NCBI GenBank assembly: GCA_030248195.1
Contig: JASAND010013512.1
Location: forward strand, 1-64,000
DNA from: Trissonchulus latispiculum
Taxonomy: Eukaryota > Nematoda > Enoplea > Enoplida > Ironidae
Direction of reading: 5' to 3'
DNA length: 64,000 bases
The notes under the pieces were generated by a model, which was not told the origin of the DNA, ran no database searches, and worked only from the letters and a program-made list of their open reading frames with translations. Of the stretch, positions 42,726 through 54,859 are shown one piece after another; position 1 is the first letter of the stretch, and the number at the start of each line of letters is the position of its first letter. Both the position numbers and the translations under genes were made by a program.

Positions 42726-44026
42726 CATTAAAGTAAGGCAGTCTGTTTCTGCTGATAGAAGTTTATATGAAAATCGTTTGGCTAATGATAATTGTCTTAA
42801 CAAGTTTTATGCGTATGCAAGAAAGCGCATAAACCCCAAGTCGTCCAGTATTGGTTCTCTTACTGTATTCTCTTGCAAACGGTAGTATTGTGATCGATGA
42901 TGTTGATAAGTGCAATTTATTGAATGATACGTTTGTGTCCGTGTTTACTGCTGATAATGGAGTGAATCCTCCCATACAGGATAAAATTGCACCAGAAGAA
43001 TGCCTTACTGATTGTAGTTTCGATGAACTTGACGTATTTAAAGTTATGAATAACTTGGTCCCTAAGTTGTCGGCAGGTCCCGATGGGCTTCCAACTATTC
43101 TTTTCAAAAAATTAGCTCATTCTTTAGCACATCCACTGTTTAAAATCTTCAAAAAGTCTTTGATGGATTCTGCTTTGCCTGATGATTGGCTGAAAGCAGA
43201 GGTTTGTCCTATTTTTAAGAAAGGTAGTCGAAAATGCCCAAAAAACTACAGACCAGTCAGTTTAACGGTAGTCTGTTGTAGAATATTCGAACGAGTTCTC
43301 AAGCCGTTTATGGTTAATCATTTGTCTAATTATAATTTAATTACTTCTTGTCAACATGGTTTTATGCATAAAAGATCTACCCATACCCAACTGCTTCGGT
43401 GTACACACCATTGGTTCAATGCTTGAGATAAGGGTGATTCCATTGATGTTGTTTATATTGATCTTATGCGAGGATTTGATACAGCATCTCACGCTAAACT
43501 CTTATGCAAGTTGGAGGCTTATGGAATTCGAGGTAAAATTTCGCAATGGATCAAAGCTTTTCTTACAGGGAGATTACAGAGGGTCAAGATAGGTCAAGGT
43601 CCTCCTGGAAGAAAGTAACTAGCAGTGTGCCGCAGGGGTCTGTTTTGGGTCCACTGTTATTTGCTGTGTACATTAATGATTTTGTTGATAATCTTCTGGG
43701 TGAAGCTATTCTTTTTGCTGATGATGCAAAGATTTCAAAAATTGTAAATACTGCATTGGATGGGGATATGCTATAGTCAGATTTAAATTCTGTTGATAAT
43801 TGGACCGGTATTTGGCAAATGAATGTTCCGGTGTCGAAGTGTCTTGTTATGCATATTGGTAATCGGAATGTAGGAAGAGAATATTTTTTGGGTGGAGAAA
43901 CCATAGACACAGCAAATTTTGTTCGTGATTTGGGAATTACCGTTTGCAATGATTTAAGTTTTTCACGGCATATTTTTGAACTGAAGTCTAAAGCTAGTCA
44001 AGGGTTGGTATTATTTTTCGAAGTTT
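42726..44026 (+). pseudogene. LINE copy 1, reverse transcriptase segment
   Basis: RT domain of the same LINE as 39349-40052. Visible motifs are SAGPDGLPTILFKKL, FKKGSRKCPKNYRPVSLT, DLMRGFDTASH (motif A), SSVPQGSVLGPLLF (motif B) and ILFADDAKI (catalytic DD). Inactivating changes include a TGA where copy 2 has TGG (about 43425) and frameshifts near 43540-43600, plus a stop shared with copy 2 after DGDML. It is truncated at 44026 by the junction with a long inverted-repeat element. Confidence 0.85.
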
Positions 44027-44401
44027 AAATCGTTGTAAATTGCTGCGCAAGGTACCATGAATTTACCACGGATTTTTAATGAAATTTTAATATTTTTTGA
44101 TGGATTTACAATGATTATATCCAGTTTTACCATAAGATTTCAATGAATATACAATGGCTTTACTTCGGTTTTTATACGTATTTACAATAAGTTTACCATG
44201 TTGTAAGATTGTTGTAAATCTGTTGTAAAATCATGTTAAATTCAATTGAGTCAACTTACAATGTTTTTACAACTTTTATAACGAATTTACAACGTTTTTA
44301 TAACGCTTTTACCATGTGGTAAACTTGCTATAAAATCGTGGTAAATGTTTACAACGTTTTTACATAGATTTACAACGATTAATTTTACAACGTGGTAAAT
44401 A

Positions 44402-44844
44402 CATAGGTGTACCAGGCTACAGTTTACCCCCTATGAGACCCCTCCCACGATCCCCCACCGCCCATACCCGACCTCGACTACTCCCCCCTCCCCAAGCCGA
44501 GCTCAGACCAGACCCCCCTCCCCTCTAAAATGGGGTCCAAACGAGAAAAAACGCCAAATTTTTGCAAAAATGTTTGGAATCTTTCAAAACTTTTCTGAAA
44601 AAATTGGCTGGAAATATTTAAAAACGCTAAAAGATAGGTTGGAAAACGCAATACGAGTAGCTTTTGAGTAGATTTATGTCGAAAATATTAGATTTTATGT
44701 CAAAAAGGGCCATTTTTCGCTTAAAAAATTTGGGTACTGTTTGGGTACAGTTTTTTCAAAATTTCCGGTTATTTAGACCCCCCCCAAGCCAGATTTGGAC
44801 TTTTTACTACCCCCCCCCCCACCCAAACAGGTGGTACACCTATG
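44402..44844. mobile_element. G/C-run MITE, TIR CATAGGTGTACC
   Basis: It begins CATAGGTGTACCAGG and ends GGTGGTACACCTATG. Flanks GGTAAATA (44394-44401) and TGTAAATA (44845-44852) agree at 7 of 8 positions, consistent with an 8-bp duplication. The body has C runs and ATTAGATTTTATGTC-type AT-rich middle sequence. Confidence 0.8.
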
Positions 44845-44985
44845 TGTAAATATGTTATAAAATTGTTAAAACTTATTTTGGAGCATTGTAAAAACGTTGT
44901 AACTTGTAAGCATTTACCACGATTTTACAACAAATATAACCTAACCACATGGTAATATCGTTATAAAGACGTTGTAAATATAAAT

Positions 44986-47571
44986 ATCGTATTGTGTGTG
45001 TGACGGTCTTAGTGGTAAAGGATGCGAAGCATTGTGGGTGGATATCTTTGACTTTAAAAAAACAAAATTTAGAGTGGGAGTCGTTTACCATTCTCCAACA
45101 GCAGGGGTTTCAGATATAAATAGTGCTTTTGAAAATATTATTAGTGCTAAAAGTGGGTGTGGTAACCGCTTTGTCGTAGGCGATTTCAATCAACCAAAAA
45201 TAGACAGGGAAGTGCCTCTTGCTTATGGTGACGAAGAATCTCAACAATTTGTAAACTTCTTTGTTGACAATAATTTTACACAGTTTGTTTTGGAACCAAC
45301 TCATTTTGTGTCTCCATTTAATACGCTTGACTTAGTTTTCGGACCAACAGAATTTAGTGTTTCTGATATTTTTATTGATGAACCACTAGTAACTAGTAGA
45401 CATGGTATTGTGCATTTTCGTCCAAATTTCTGTTTAATCCTAGAAAGTGAAATTGAAGAAGCCAGGGATTATCGAATCGGTGACTATGAAAGTATGTCTA
45501 TATTTGTTTATATGTTGGACTGGAATATAATGTTTATGGGATGTACTAACATTAACGAATACTGGCTGGTTTTTAAAGATGTTTTAACTTATGCTGTTCA
45601 ACAGTTTGTGTCCTTAGTCAATTGCGCCAAAAAAGTATCACGAGTTCCTCTTTCTCCAGAAACTGTCCGACTTTTACGTGAAGATAGCGTCTCTGGAAAC
45701 GTTTCAAGAAATGCAAAATTCCGCACAATAGAAACCTGCATAGACAGCTTTGCATTAAAGTAAGGCAGTCTGTTTCTGCTGATAGAAGTTTATATGAAAA
45801 TCGTTTGGCTAATGATAATTGTCTTAACAAGTTTTATGCGTATGCAAGAAAGCGCATAAACCCCAAGTCGTCCAGTATTGGTTCTCTTACTGTATTCTCT
45901 TGCAAACGGTAGTATTGTGATCGATGATGTTGATAAGTGCAATTTATTGAATGATACGTTTGTGTCTGTGTTTACTGCTGCTAATGGAGTGAATCCTCCT
46001 ATACAGGATAAAATTGCACCAGAAGAATGCCTTACTGATTGTAGTTTCGATGAACTTGACGTATTTAAAGGTATGAATAACTTGGTCCCTAAGTTGTCGG
46101 CAGGTCCCGATGGGCTTCCAACTATTCTTTTCAAAAAATTAGCTCATTCTTTAGCACATCCACTGTTTAAAATCTTCAAAAAGTCTTTGATGGATTCTGC
46201 TTTGCCTGATGATTGGCTGAAAGCAGAGGTTTGTCCTATTTTTAAGAAAGGTAGTCGAAAATGCCCAAAAAACTACAGACCAGTCAGTTTAACGGTAGTC
46301 TGTTGTAGAATATTCGAACGAGTTCTCAAGCCGTTTATGGTTAATCATTTGTCTAATTATAATTTAATCACTTCTTGTCAACATGGTTTTATGCATAAAA
46401 GATCTACCCATACTCAACTGCTTCGGTGTACACACCATTGGTTCAATGCTTGGGATAAGGGTGATTCCATTGATGTTGTTTATATTGATCTTATGCGAGG
46501 ATTTGATACAGCATCTCACGCTAAACTCTTATGCAAGTTGGAGGCTTATGGAATTCGAGGTAAAATTTTGCAATGGATCAAAGCTTTTCTTACAGGGAGA
46601 TTACAGAGGGTCAAGATAGGTACCAAAGTCCTCCTGGAAGAAAGTAACTAGCAGTGTGCCGCAGGGGTCTGTTTTGGGTCCACTGTTATTTGCTGTGTAC
46701 ATTAATGATTTTGTTGATAATCTTCTGGGTGAAGCTATTCTTTTTGCTGATGATGCAAAGATTTCAAAAATTGTAAATACTGCATTGGATGGGGATATGC
46801 TATAGTCAGATTTAAATTCTGTTGATAATTGGACCGGTATTTGGCAAATGAATGTTTCGGTGTCGAAGTGTCTTGTTATGCATATTGGTAATCGGAATGT
46901 AGGAAGAGAATATTTTTTGGGAGGAGAAACCATAGACACAGCAAATTTGTTCGTGATTTGGGAATTACCATTTGCAATGATTTAAGTTTTTCACGGCATA
47001 TTTTTGAACTGAAGTCTAAAGCTAGTCAAGGGTTGGTATTATTTTTCGAAGTTTCAACAGTAGAGATACAAAACTGATGGTTAAATTATTCATTGTCTAC
47101 GTAAGGCCCATTTTGGAGTATTGTACTCCAATTTGGTCTCCTTATCTGCTGAAAGATATTGACGTCATTGAAAATAGTTTCACAGAATGTCTTCGTGGAC
47201 TTGAACACTTAACCTATAACCAAAGACTTGTCAAGTGTGATTTATAGTCTTTGGAAATGAGACGTATCATCGCTGATTTATGTGTAATGCATAATATTGC
47301 TCATAATGTATATGACTGTTCGTTTGATGATTGCTTTACTTATTTGACTGACATCGGAACGAGAAGACAGAATAGCTTGTGTATCAGGCCTAAGGCATTT
47401 AAGAAAAATCGTACTGGAAGTTCATTTTTCTATAGAATTGCAAATATTTGGAATAGCCTACCAGAAAACCTGGTTTCTTGTGTTTCTAATTTTTCCTTTA
47501 AGCAGCAATTGAAAGGATATGAATCTCAGCTTCAAACGTTTATTCGGGGGCGTGCACTAAAAGGACCGTAA
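44986..47571 (+). pseudogene. LINE copy 2, endonuclease to C terminus
   Basis: The most complete LINE in the window. It runs from within the endonuclease domain (LSGKGCEALWVDIFDFKK, then GDFNQPKID) through RT (SAGPDGLPTILFKKL, DLMRGFDTASH, VPQGSVLGPLLF, FADDAKI) to a C terminus with FFYRIANIWNSLPENLV, ending at 47571. Breaks include a frame change after the endonuclease (about 45760), a frameshift at 46620-46650, a stop after DGDML (46803) and several between 47060 and 47250. It has no N-terminal endonuclease residues and no ORF1. It preserves the empty target site for the 40053 insertion. Confidence 0.85.
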
Positions 47572-47617
47572 TCCTTTGTGCGCCATGGAAAATCATGAGA
47601 TCTCGAGAAAGTAAATA

Positions 47618-47629
47618 CATATATATAAA

Positions 47630-47684
<55 letters not shown>

Positions 47685-47706
47685 ATATATATATATATAT
47701 ATATAC
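47618..47706. repeat. (AT)n microsatellite
   Basis: A long TATA run interrupted twice by AAAG, immediately downstream of LINE copy 2. It could derive from the simple-repeat 3' tail typical of CR1-like LINEs. Confidence 0.85.
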
Positions 47707-48284
47707 GCTTCGTGTAATCTTTTTCTTAATTTTGGTGCAGTCTTTATCTAAATTTTTTTAGTAACAGGTCAAGCTACCGCGGTCTTCAGCTGCAAGTTGT
47801 CTTGTATTTATTGTCTACTAACCCTGCCGTGACCTTGCCGCTTGCACGCATACGCATTGTCATGGTAGATGTAATACACTGTTGTACGTGGACGCGGCGT
47901 AAGGGGCTGGGCGGCCGCGGGGCAAATCACGTGCTGTATTAAACTACATTTACTAACCCCATGTGATTTGCTCGGGACCCCCCTCCCCCAAATAAATTAG
48001 TTGTAAAAGTTGTAAAATCATTGTAAATTGATCCAATTGCATTTACAACGATTTTACAACAGATTTACAACAATTTTACAGCGTGGTAAAATTATTGTAA
48101 ATATATACGTACTAAAACCGATGTAGAACCATTGTAAATTCATGGAAATTTAATGGTAAAATCGGATATATTCATTGTAAATCCATTAAAAAATATTAAA
48201 ATTTCATTAAAAATCCGTGGTAAATTCATGGTAAAATCGTTGTATATACCTTGCGCAGCAATTTACAACGATTTTACCCAGCAA

Positions 48285-48944
48285 AGTTCTTCCAGTGGTA
48301 ACGGAGAGTTGGGGTGGGGGGGCATAGGTGAAACGGGGATTTGGGTTGGGGGCGGGCCCCCCGTTTAGACCTCCCCCAAAAAGTTTTTCAATTTTTATGC
48401 CAAAAATTGCATTTTCAGCCATTGCTAATGCTAATGCCAAAAAACATCCAACCATTAACTAATTTTAACATTAGACAGGCAGGGCCTTTAAACTCGAAAA
48501 CTTGATTGCCAACATGGTTCTAACTCCGAAATAGGGTCACTATTGAGTCAGAAAGTCCATAAAACTGTTGAAAACGTGTATTTCACGCAATAATGAACAC
48601 TTTAAAGTTTAAACCAAAAATTTGGACATTTTTGAAAAATTTTGTAAATTTACCCTAAAAATATATACCCTATTTTTGGCCAAGCAACCCCCCCCCCCAG
48701 TTGGGGGGGGCCGGGGGCCCCCAAAAATTTTTGGGGGTGGTTTGGAAAAATGGCTGGGGGGTAACCCCCCCTCCCCCAAACCTCCCCCCAATTACACCTA
48801 TGGTGGAGAGGCTCCCTCCCCAACTTTTGGGGGGGGAGGGGGGGTCGGTATAGTTTCACCGGAAATTTTGGTTGGGGGAGGGTAAACTTCGAAAATTTGG
48901 CGGTCGACCCCTGAAATGTGATGGAGAGTACCCCCCCTCCAACC
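48285..48944. mobile_element. Nested G/C-run MITEs
   Basis: A copy at 48323-48802 starts CATAGGTGAAACGGGG and ends AATTACACCTATG. It sits inside a second copy beginning about 48287 (GTGGTAACGGAGAG) and continuing after 48802. G/C homopolymers obscure the 8-bp duplications, so the nesting order is inferred from the TIRs. Confidence 0.6.
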
Positions 48945-49515
48945 CATAGGTGTACCACCTGTTTGGGTTGGGGGGGGGGGAGTAGAAGGTCCAAATTTGG
49001 CTCGGGGGACCCCACCAAAATCCGAAATTTGGGGGGGTGGGGGGTGCAGGCCTGCTGCGGTTCCTATTTTTCCTATTTTTTCCTATTTTTTCGAGACATT
49101 CCTATTTATTCCTATTTTCAGCCGAAATTCCTATTTTTTCCTATTTTTTGTATTTGACCAAGGTAAAGCATAAATTTTTATCTTGGCTATTTTGCTGAAC
49201 AGAATACAACACTTCAAGCTTTGAATGATATAATATGTTTTGAGAAAAATTTTGCGCCTTCGGTGCGATTGTGTTTCATTTGTTTTTTTAAAAATGCCAT
49301 CGTCTTACCTTTGCTTACATTAGTTTTCCAACGTACACTAGGTATATATATAACCTTGGTGCATATGTGCGTTGGGTTACTAAATTGTTAGTGTGAAAAT
49401 TAAAGCGTTATACGACCGTTGCCACAACAAGTCTTAGTTATAAATGAGTCAGCACGGATTAAGCTAAGTTCCCAAATGTTTGGTAATTGAGCCTACATGT
49501 ATATATACGTACATT

Positions 49516-49953
49516 CAGGCGCGTAGCCAGGGGGGGGCGAATGGGGGGAATCCCCCCAAAATTGTGTTGCCCCCCAGTAATTTTTTCCTGCCATGTGTAA
49601 AACGCCCATTTTTCAAAATTTTTCGCGCCTTCGGCGCGAAATGCGTCTATTGTACCATTATAATACGATACGTGTTTCACATTAAAAAATTAGTGCCAAT
49701 TACCCTATTTCGTGTACTTTGTCAACCTACTGCATCGTTAGGGTGCATGAACACGCACTTAATATCAACTTAACATTAACACGCTTTATATAATATTATT
49801 GTAATTTCAAAGAATGCTCTGTAAAAATTCCACGAAGGTCACGAATTAAAAAAAAATTTCTCGGCGTCTGGGGGAGGGGCTCCGGCCCCCAGACCCCCCG
49901 AGAAATTTTTGCATTCCCCCCCCCCCCGGAAATCTTTTCTGGCTACGCTAGTG
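49516..49953. mobile_element. hAT-like MITE, TIR CA...GCGTAGCCAG, TSD CGTACATT
   Basis: The left end CAGGCGCGTAGCCAG and right end CTGGCTACGCTAGTG are imperfect inverted repeats. Exact 8-bp duplications CGTACATT flank it (49508-49515, 49954-49961). The 438-bp body has G and C runs and no ORF of note. The partial copy at 1-282 is the same family. Confidence 0.9.
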
Positions 49954-50549
49954 CGTACATTGATTACGTATTGTATTGTATACATGTATAGCTTCGTTTT
50001 GTATAACTGAATATGCAGTGCTCGTTGCACATCCACACTTGCTTTACGCATACGTTAACCATGGATGTTTTTGTTTTAGTTCTAGCATTTTTAGAAATGT
50101 AAAATTCCAAAAGATAACGAGAAGCAGAGATAAAAGTAATTGAGGCGGGTCTGGGGGGTAGCAATTTTCTTGAGCACTTTGGCTGATCTTTTTCAGTAGC
50201 TTTCTTATTGAGTCGCTAAAAAGAGTGCGCACAAGACCAAAAGTTTTTCATTTCAGAAATAAAGTAAAGGTCAGAAATCGGCAAATTTTCATAACTGTAA
50301 GGTTTGAAACGGTTTTTAAGCAATAAATGAATTCAAGGCGTTCTGGAGAATCTTCCAAATTTTTCCGAAAAATTCAAAAATTTTCGGAAATTTCAAATTT
50401 TACCACTATACACTTTTTTAAAAAATTTCTAACTTACAAAAAAACTAGCAAGTTCTTGCGAAAGCTGCCGGGAAAACAGAAAAAACTGTTTTTCCTGTCC
50501 CTGGTTAAACCCAGATTGAACTCAAAAAGTTTCAATAGTATCGCCCCAG

Positions 50550-50619
50550 ATTTCCTATTGGCCGAGCGGTGAAATATTTCAGCTTCAAATGATTATAAAT
50601 GATTCGAATCCCGGAAAAT
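50550..50619 (+). repeat. tRNA-like sequence with type II A box (SINE or pseudogene)
   Basis: ATTTCC...GGAAAAT can pair as an acceptor-like stem. TTGGCCGAGCGG is a Ser/Leu-type A box and GATTCGAATCC a B box. The anticodon arm is not convincing (no T33). A tRNA-derived SINE head or a decayed tRNA is likely. Confidence 0.4.
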
Positions 50620-50859
50620 GGTGATACCATCGTTCGTTAAATTCAGAATAAGAATTAAAAGTTTTCAGAACATTTATAATTCATTTAAAGACACAGTAAT
50701 TGCGCTTTCTGCTGAAATCGACACATTAAGCCTTCATTTTAAGCCTTGAAATTCCTATTTTTTCCTATTTTTTGACCAAAAAGTTCCTATTTATTCCTAT
50801 TTTTTGATGGTAAAATTCCTATTTTTATTCCTATTTTTTGAAAAACCCCGCGCAACAGC

Positions 50860-53340
50860 CCTGGGGGTGGGACCCCTCCCCCCAAATAGAGGGGTCGCAC
50901 TCGCAGACCCTCCCCCCTAAAAAATTTTTTCTACCCCTCCCTCCAAATCGGCCTTCGGCCGACTCCCCCCTAAAAATTTTCAACCCCCTACCCGGATTTT
51001 TGCAAGTTTTTAGCCAAAAATTCGAAAATTTTCAAAAAATTAGCGAAAAATTGCGAAAATTCGCCTTATTACCTTAAAAATCGCTAAAAATTGCTGAAAA
51101 TTGAGAAAAATTTTCAGTTTTTTAGCGAAAAACCGATTTTTCGCCGACCCCCCCTCGAAAATTTTTCTTACCCCTCCCCCCAAATCGACTTTTTCGCGAC
51201 CCCCCCTCCCCCTCCCCCTTTTTTGCCAAACCCCCCACCCTACTTTTTTTCAAACCCCCACCCCCACTTTTTTCGCCAGCCACAGCTATGACTCAAAAGC
51301 TTCCGTCAATAGTTTTCGTATGCGAAAATAGGGCTTGAGAATTGACAAATTTGTGCTAAAATATGCCTAAATTAGCCCAGATTGTGGTTTATAATTGCGT
51401 ATATTACCTTTTAATTGCTATAAATAACCATCTTTAGCTCTTTATATGTGATTTATAGCCATTTTTTCGAATTTTTTTCAAAAATTTTCAGAAATTGCAA
51501 AAGAATTTTTCAAAAGTTTTGCATTTTTTTGCCTGGTTTGGACCCAATTTTAGGGGGGGGGGGGAGGGGGGTTTGAGCTCGGCTTGGGGGGAGTAGTTGA
51601 TGTCGGGTTGGAGGGGAGGGGGTTTGGCCTCTCCGTGGGGGGGGTCTCACATGGGGCAAACTGTAGCCTGGTACACCTATGGGGGGGTGGGGGGAACCCC
51701 CCCCCCCACCAAAATGACAAATAGAAAAACCAAAACCAATATTTAAAATAAATAAAAGATACATAAAATGATAAATAAACCTGCCTCTATGGACCACAGT
51801 TTGAAATTCAAGCATAGTTTCATCTGAGCCACTGCGATCATTATCAGCCGTATCATATTCATCTTCACTTCTTACAATATCCATAGGTGTAGTGTGTAGA
51901 GTGAAAGCAGTAAAATCAAATAAATCAAACTGAAAATAAACCATAAAAATAAGTAGTTATGTATATACATAACCAAAAACAACGCAATTTTGGCGACCCC
52001 CCCCCCCATTTCAGATTTTTGCTACCCCCCCAAATTTTTGGACAAAAAGTGGCCAAAAATGGCATCAAATCGAAAATTTAGGGGGGGGGTCCCCCTACCC
52101 TCCGTCAGAACAGTAGGTGTGTTAGGGGGGGAACCCCTCCCCCCCAATGGAGGGGGCCCCGACCCCCCCCCTAAAAAAATTTTTTCCAACCCCTCCCCCC
52201 AAATCGATTTTTTCAGACCTCTCCCCCCTAAAAATTTTCGAACCCCTACCTAAATTTTAGAAAATTTATTGAAAATTATAGCTAACAATTCGGAATTTTT
52301 CCAAAAAATTCCGAAAATTAGCGAAAAAATTGCTAGAATGCGCTTAATTAAGCTAAAAATCGTTACAAATAGCTGTAAATTGAGAAAATTTTTCAATTTT
52401 TTAACAAAAAACCGATTTTTCGCCGACCGCCCCCTCGAAAATTTTTTACCCCTCCCCCCAAATCGACTTTTCGCGACCCCCCACAGCCTTTTTTCGCCAA
52501 ACCCCCTCCCTACTTTTTTTGAACCCCCACCCCCACTTTTTTCGCCAGCCACACCTATGGTCAGAACCCCCCCCCCCCAGATTTTTTGCCCAGCCACACC
52601 TATGGGGGGGAGGAAAAAGTCCAAATCCGGCTTGGGGGGTCTAAAAATCGGATATTTTGAAAAAAGTGTACCCAAACTACCCAAACATAAATAACCACGC
52701 ATCTTTAGCTATTTATAGCCATTTTTCGAATTTTTTAAATAAAATTTTCTGAAATTGCAAAAAATATTTCAAAAATGTTTTCATTGTTTTCTTGGTTTGG
52801 ACTCAATTTTAGTTGGGGCTTAGTTTCCTTTGGGGGGGTACTCCCCCCAAAATGTTTGTCCAATTTTACCCATAGGTGTGTTTGGGGGGGGCGGCGTGGA
52901 CCCCTCCCCCCAAATGGAGGGGCCCCCAACCCCCCCCCCATAAAAATTTTTTCCTACCCCTCCCCCAAATCGATTTTTTCAGACCCCTCCCCCCTAAAAA
53001 TTTTCAAACCCCTACCTAAATTTTTGAAAATTTTTAGCTAAAAATTCGAAATTTTTCCAAAAAATCCCAAAAATTAGCGAAGAATTGCTAGAATTCGCTT
53101 AATTAAGCTAAAAATCGTTAAAAATAGCTGTAAATAGTGAAAATTTTTCAATTTTTTAGCGAAAAACCGATTTTTCGCCGACCCCCCCCCTCGAAAATTT
53201 TTCTTACCCCTCCCCCAAATCGACTTTTCGCCTATCGACCCCCACCCCCTTTTTTGGCAAACCCCCTCCCTACTTTTTTCTGAACCCCCACCCCCACTTT
53301 TTTCGCCAGCCACACCTATGATTTTACCCCCTCCCAGATT
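50860..53340. repeat. Three related G/C-run repeat blocks
   Basis: Blocks at about 50870-51290, 52115-52560 and 52870-53325 are copies of one another. They share TTTTTTC-ACCCCTCCCC, AATCGATTTTTTCAGACC, AAAAACCGATTTTTCGCCGACC and TTTTTTCGCCAGCCACA. Two end in GCCACACCTATG, a variant of the CATAGGTGT TIR. Between and around them are remnants of the CATAGGTGTACC subfamily and the short ORF-poor stretch 51690-51990. No genes are present. Confidence 0.65.
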
Positions 53341-53355
53341 TTTTGACATATATAT

Positions 53356-53815
53356 CATAGGTGTACTTTGAGAAAACGTTGGGGGAGGGGGTAGCCGAAA
53401 TTAGGGTGGGTGGGGTCAGCCGTTTTGAGGTGGGGGGGGTGGGGTCCGGAAAAATCGAATTTGGGGGGGGGGTAAAAAATTTTTTGGTCAAAAATTTAGA
53501 AAAATTAGGAAATTTGCTAAAAAAGCGTTAGTTCCAACTAAAAATCAACAATAGATCATCATTTTTGCTCATTTGTTCGAAAAACTAGGATTTTTTGCAA
53601 AAATTTCGAATTTTTCCAAAAAATTCCGAATTTTTACTAATTTTGAGGCAAAATTTTCAAAATTTTGAGGGTGGGGTCTGGCAAATTTGGGTGGGTGGGG
53701 TCTGGGATTTGGCCATTTGGGGGTGGGGTCTGCCTCCAAAATTTCGAGGGTGGGGTCGGCACTTTTCCATTTGGGGGGGGGTTCACCCCCCACCCCCCCC
53801 CCAGGTACACCTATG
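53356..53815. mobile_element. G/C-run MITE, TSD ATATATAT
   Basis: It begins CATAGGTGTACTTTGAG and ends CCAGGTACACCTATG, with ATATATAT on both sides (53348-53355, 53816-53823). The body is the reverse complement of the 7472-7917 copy (GGGGTAGCCGAAATTAGGG, GGTCAGCCGTTTTGAGG). Confidence 0.9.
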
Positions 53816-54564
53816 ATATATATACCTCCCCCAACTTTCGGCTACCCCTCCCCCTCTGAACTGCCCCGCAACGATTTTTTTCTTCCAAAAAGTTAGCTTA
53901 AGTTGGCCAAAAAATGCTTAATTTGGCCAAAAAATGATCATTTTCTGAAAATGTTTTTAAAATTCCGACTGAAAATTACTTTAAAACGGTGCAAAAACGC
54001 CTAAAACGTTAAAAACAGGCCTTACTTTGAAGAAAAAAGGGCTAAATTATCGAAAAGTTTGCATTTTTGGCCATTGAAATTTCTGAGGTCCGAATTCTGG
54101 GGGGGGGTGGGTGGGGGTACCCACCCCATCACATTTCTTGGGTATACCAGCAACCTTCCAAGATTTACCCACCCCTTACCCAAAGTTCCAGGGAAACTAT
54201 GGGGGGTTGAGGTGTGCTTGTGGGGACTGGTTTTGGTCGGGTAGGGGGGAGGGTGGACTCTCCGTTGGGGGTGTCTCACCCATAGGTGTAACGGGGATTT
54301 GGGTTGGGGGCCCCCTTCCCCGCAACTTTGGGAGGGGCCCCCTTTTTAGACCCACCCTCCCCAAAACATTTTTTCTATTTTTATGTCAAAAATCGCATTT
54401 TCAGCCATTGCTAATGCCAAAAAACAATCAACCATGGAGTAATTTTGACATTAGCAAAGATAATCGATAGAACAGCCGCTAATTCACGGATCCACAAGGG
54501 ATACAAAGGAATCAATAAACTTTCCGTCCAAAACGTGAATATCCAGAACAACGTTCACCTTTCT

Positions 54565-54610
54565 TCCGTTACCGGTTTCGAGTGGTTCTCCCACTCTTCA
54601 TCAGACGGAT
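54565..54610 (-). ncRNA. Type I hammerhead ribozyme (intact core)
   Basis: On the minus strand: UCCGU (stem I), CUGAUGA, stem II GAGUGG/CCACUC with loop GAGAA, GAAA, a minimal stem III ACC/GGU, cleavage nucleotide A, then ACGGA closing stem I. All invariant core positions are present. Predicted cleavage is between 54570 and 54569. A stem III without a loop is typical of Penelope-like hammerheads, which may act as dimers. It is in the same sense as the GIY-YIG remnant. Confidence 0.85.
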
Positions 54611-54859
54611 ACTATTCCTGTCCCTTCTACGCCGCAAAATTTCATTAAATGGGAAGGTCGGGGACAAAGTTATTGATTGGGAGGCTGGGTGGTACCGCGA
54701 TGTAAATGTCCGGGGGGCTTCATAATTTGGGGATAAAGTTCTGTCCTGGGGGGCCTGAGGAGTGGGGAGGGACTGTGGCACAAATGTTCGGAGGGCTTCA
54801 GGAGGCTCAGGACGGTTTTCAACAGAACGGATGCTAGTAAACTCGGACCCGGGGGTGGG

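Larger units (their letters stand above)
44027..48274. mobile_element. Long inverted-repeat element carrying LINE copy 2
   Basis: AAATCGTTGTAAATTGCTGCGC at 44027 reappears reversed ending at about 48274. The right arm (47998-48274) matches the left in inverse order (CATGAATTTACCACGG, TTAATGAAATTTTAAT, CCGATTTTACCAT). The arms consist of degenerate TTGTAAAT/ATTTACAA units. A MITE (44402-44844) interrupts the left arm, and LINE copy 2 plus an AT microsatellite lie between the arms. I cannot tell whether the arms are one transposon invaded by the LINE or two MITE copies. Confidence 0.6.
48945..51681. mobile_element. Composite of G/C-run MITE ends with nested insertions
   Basis: The left end CATAGGTGTACCACCTG (48945) and right end TAGCCTGGTACACCTATG (51681) correspond to the two ends of the 44402-44844 subfamily in reverse orientation. 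Between them lie a hAT-like MITE (49516-49953), a tRNA-like segment (50550-50619) and TTCCTATTTTT-rich sequence (49060-49150, 50745-50840). The flanking 8-mers do not match, so this pairing is tentative. Confidence 0.4.

Noticed and set aside
50838..53041. Many proline/glycine-rich ORFs on both strands at 48-54 kb
   Set aside because: They are translations of G/C homopolymer runs in MITEs and differ in frame between copies.
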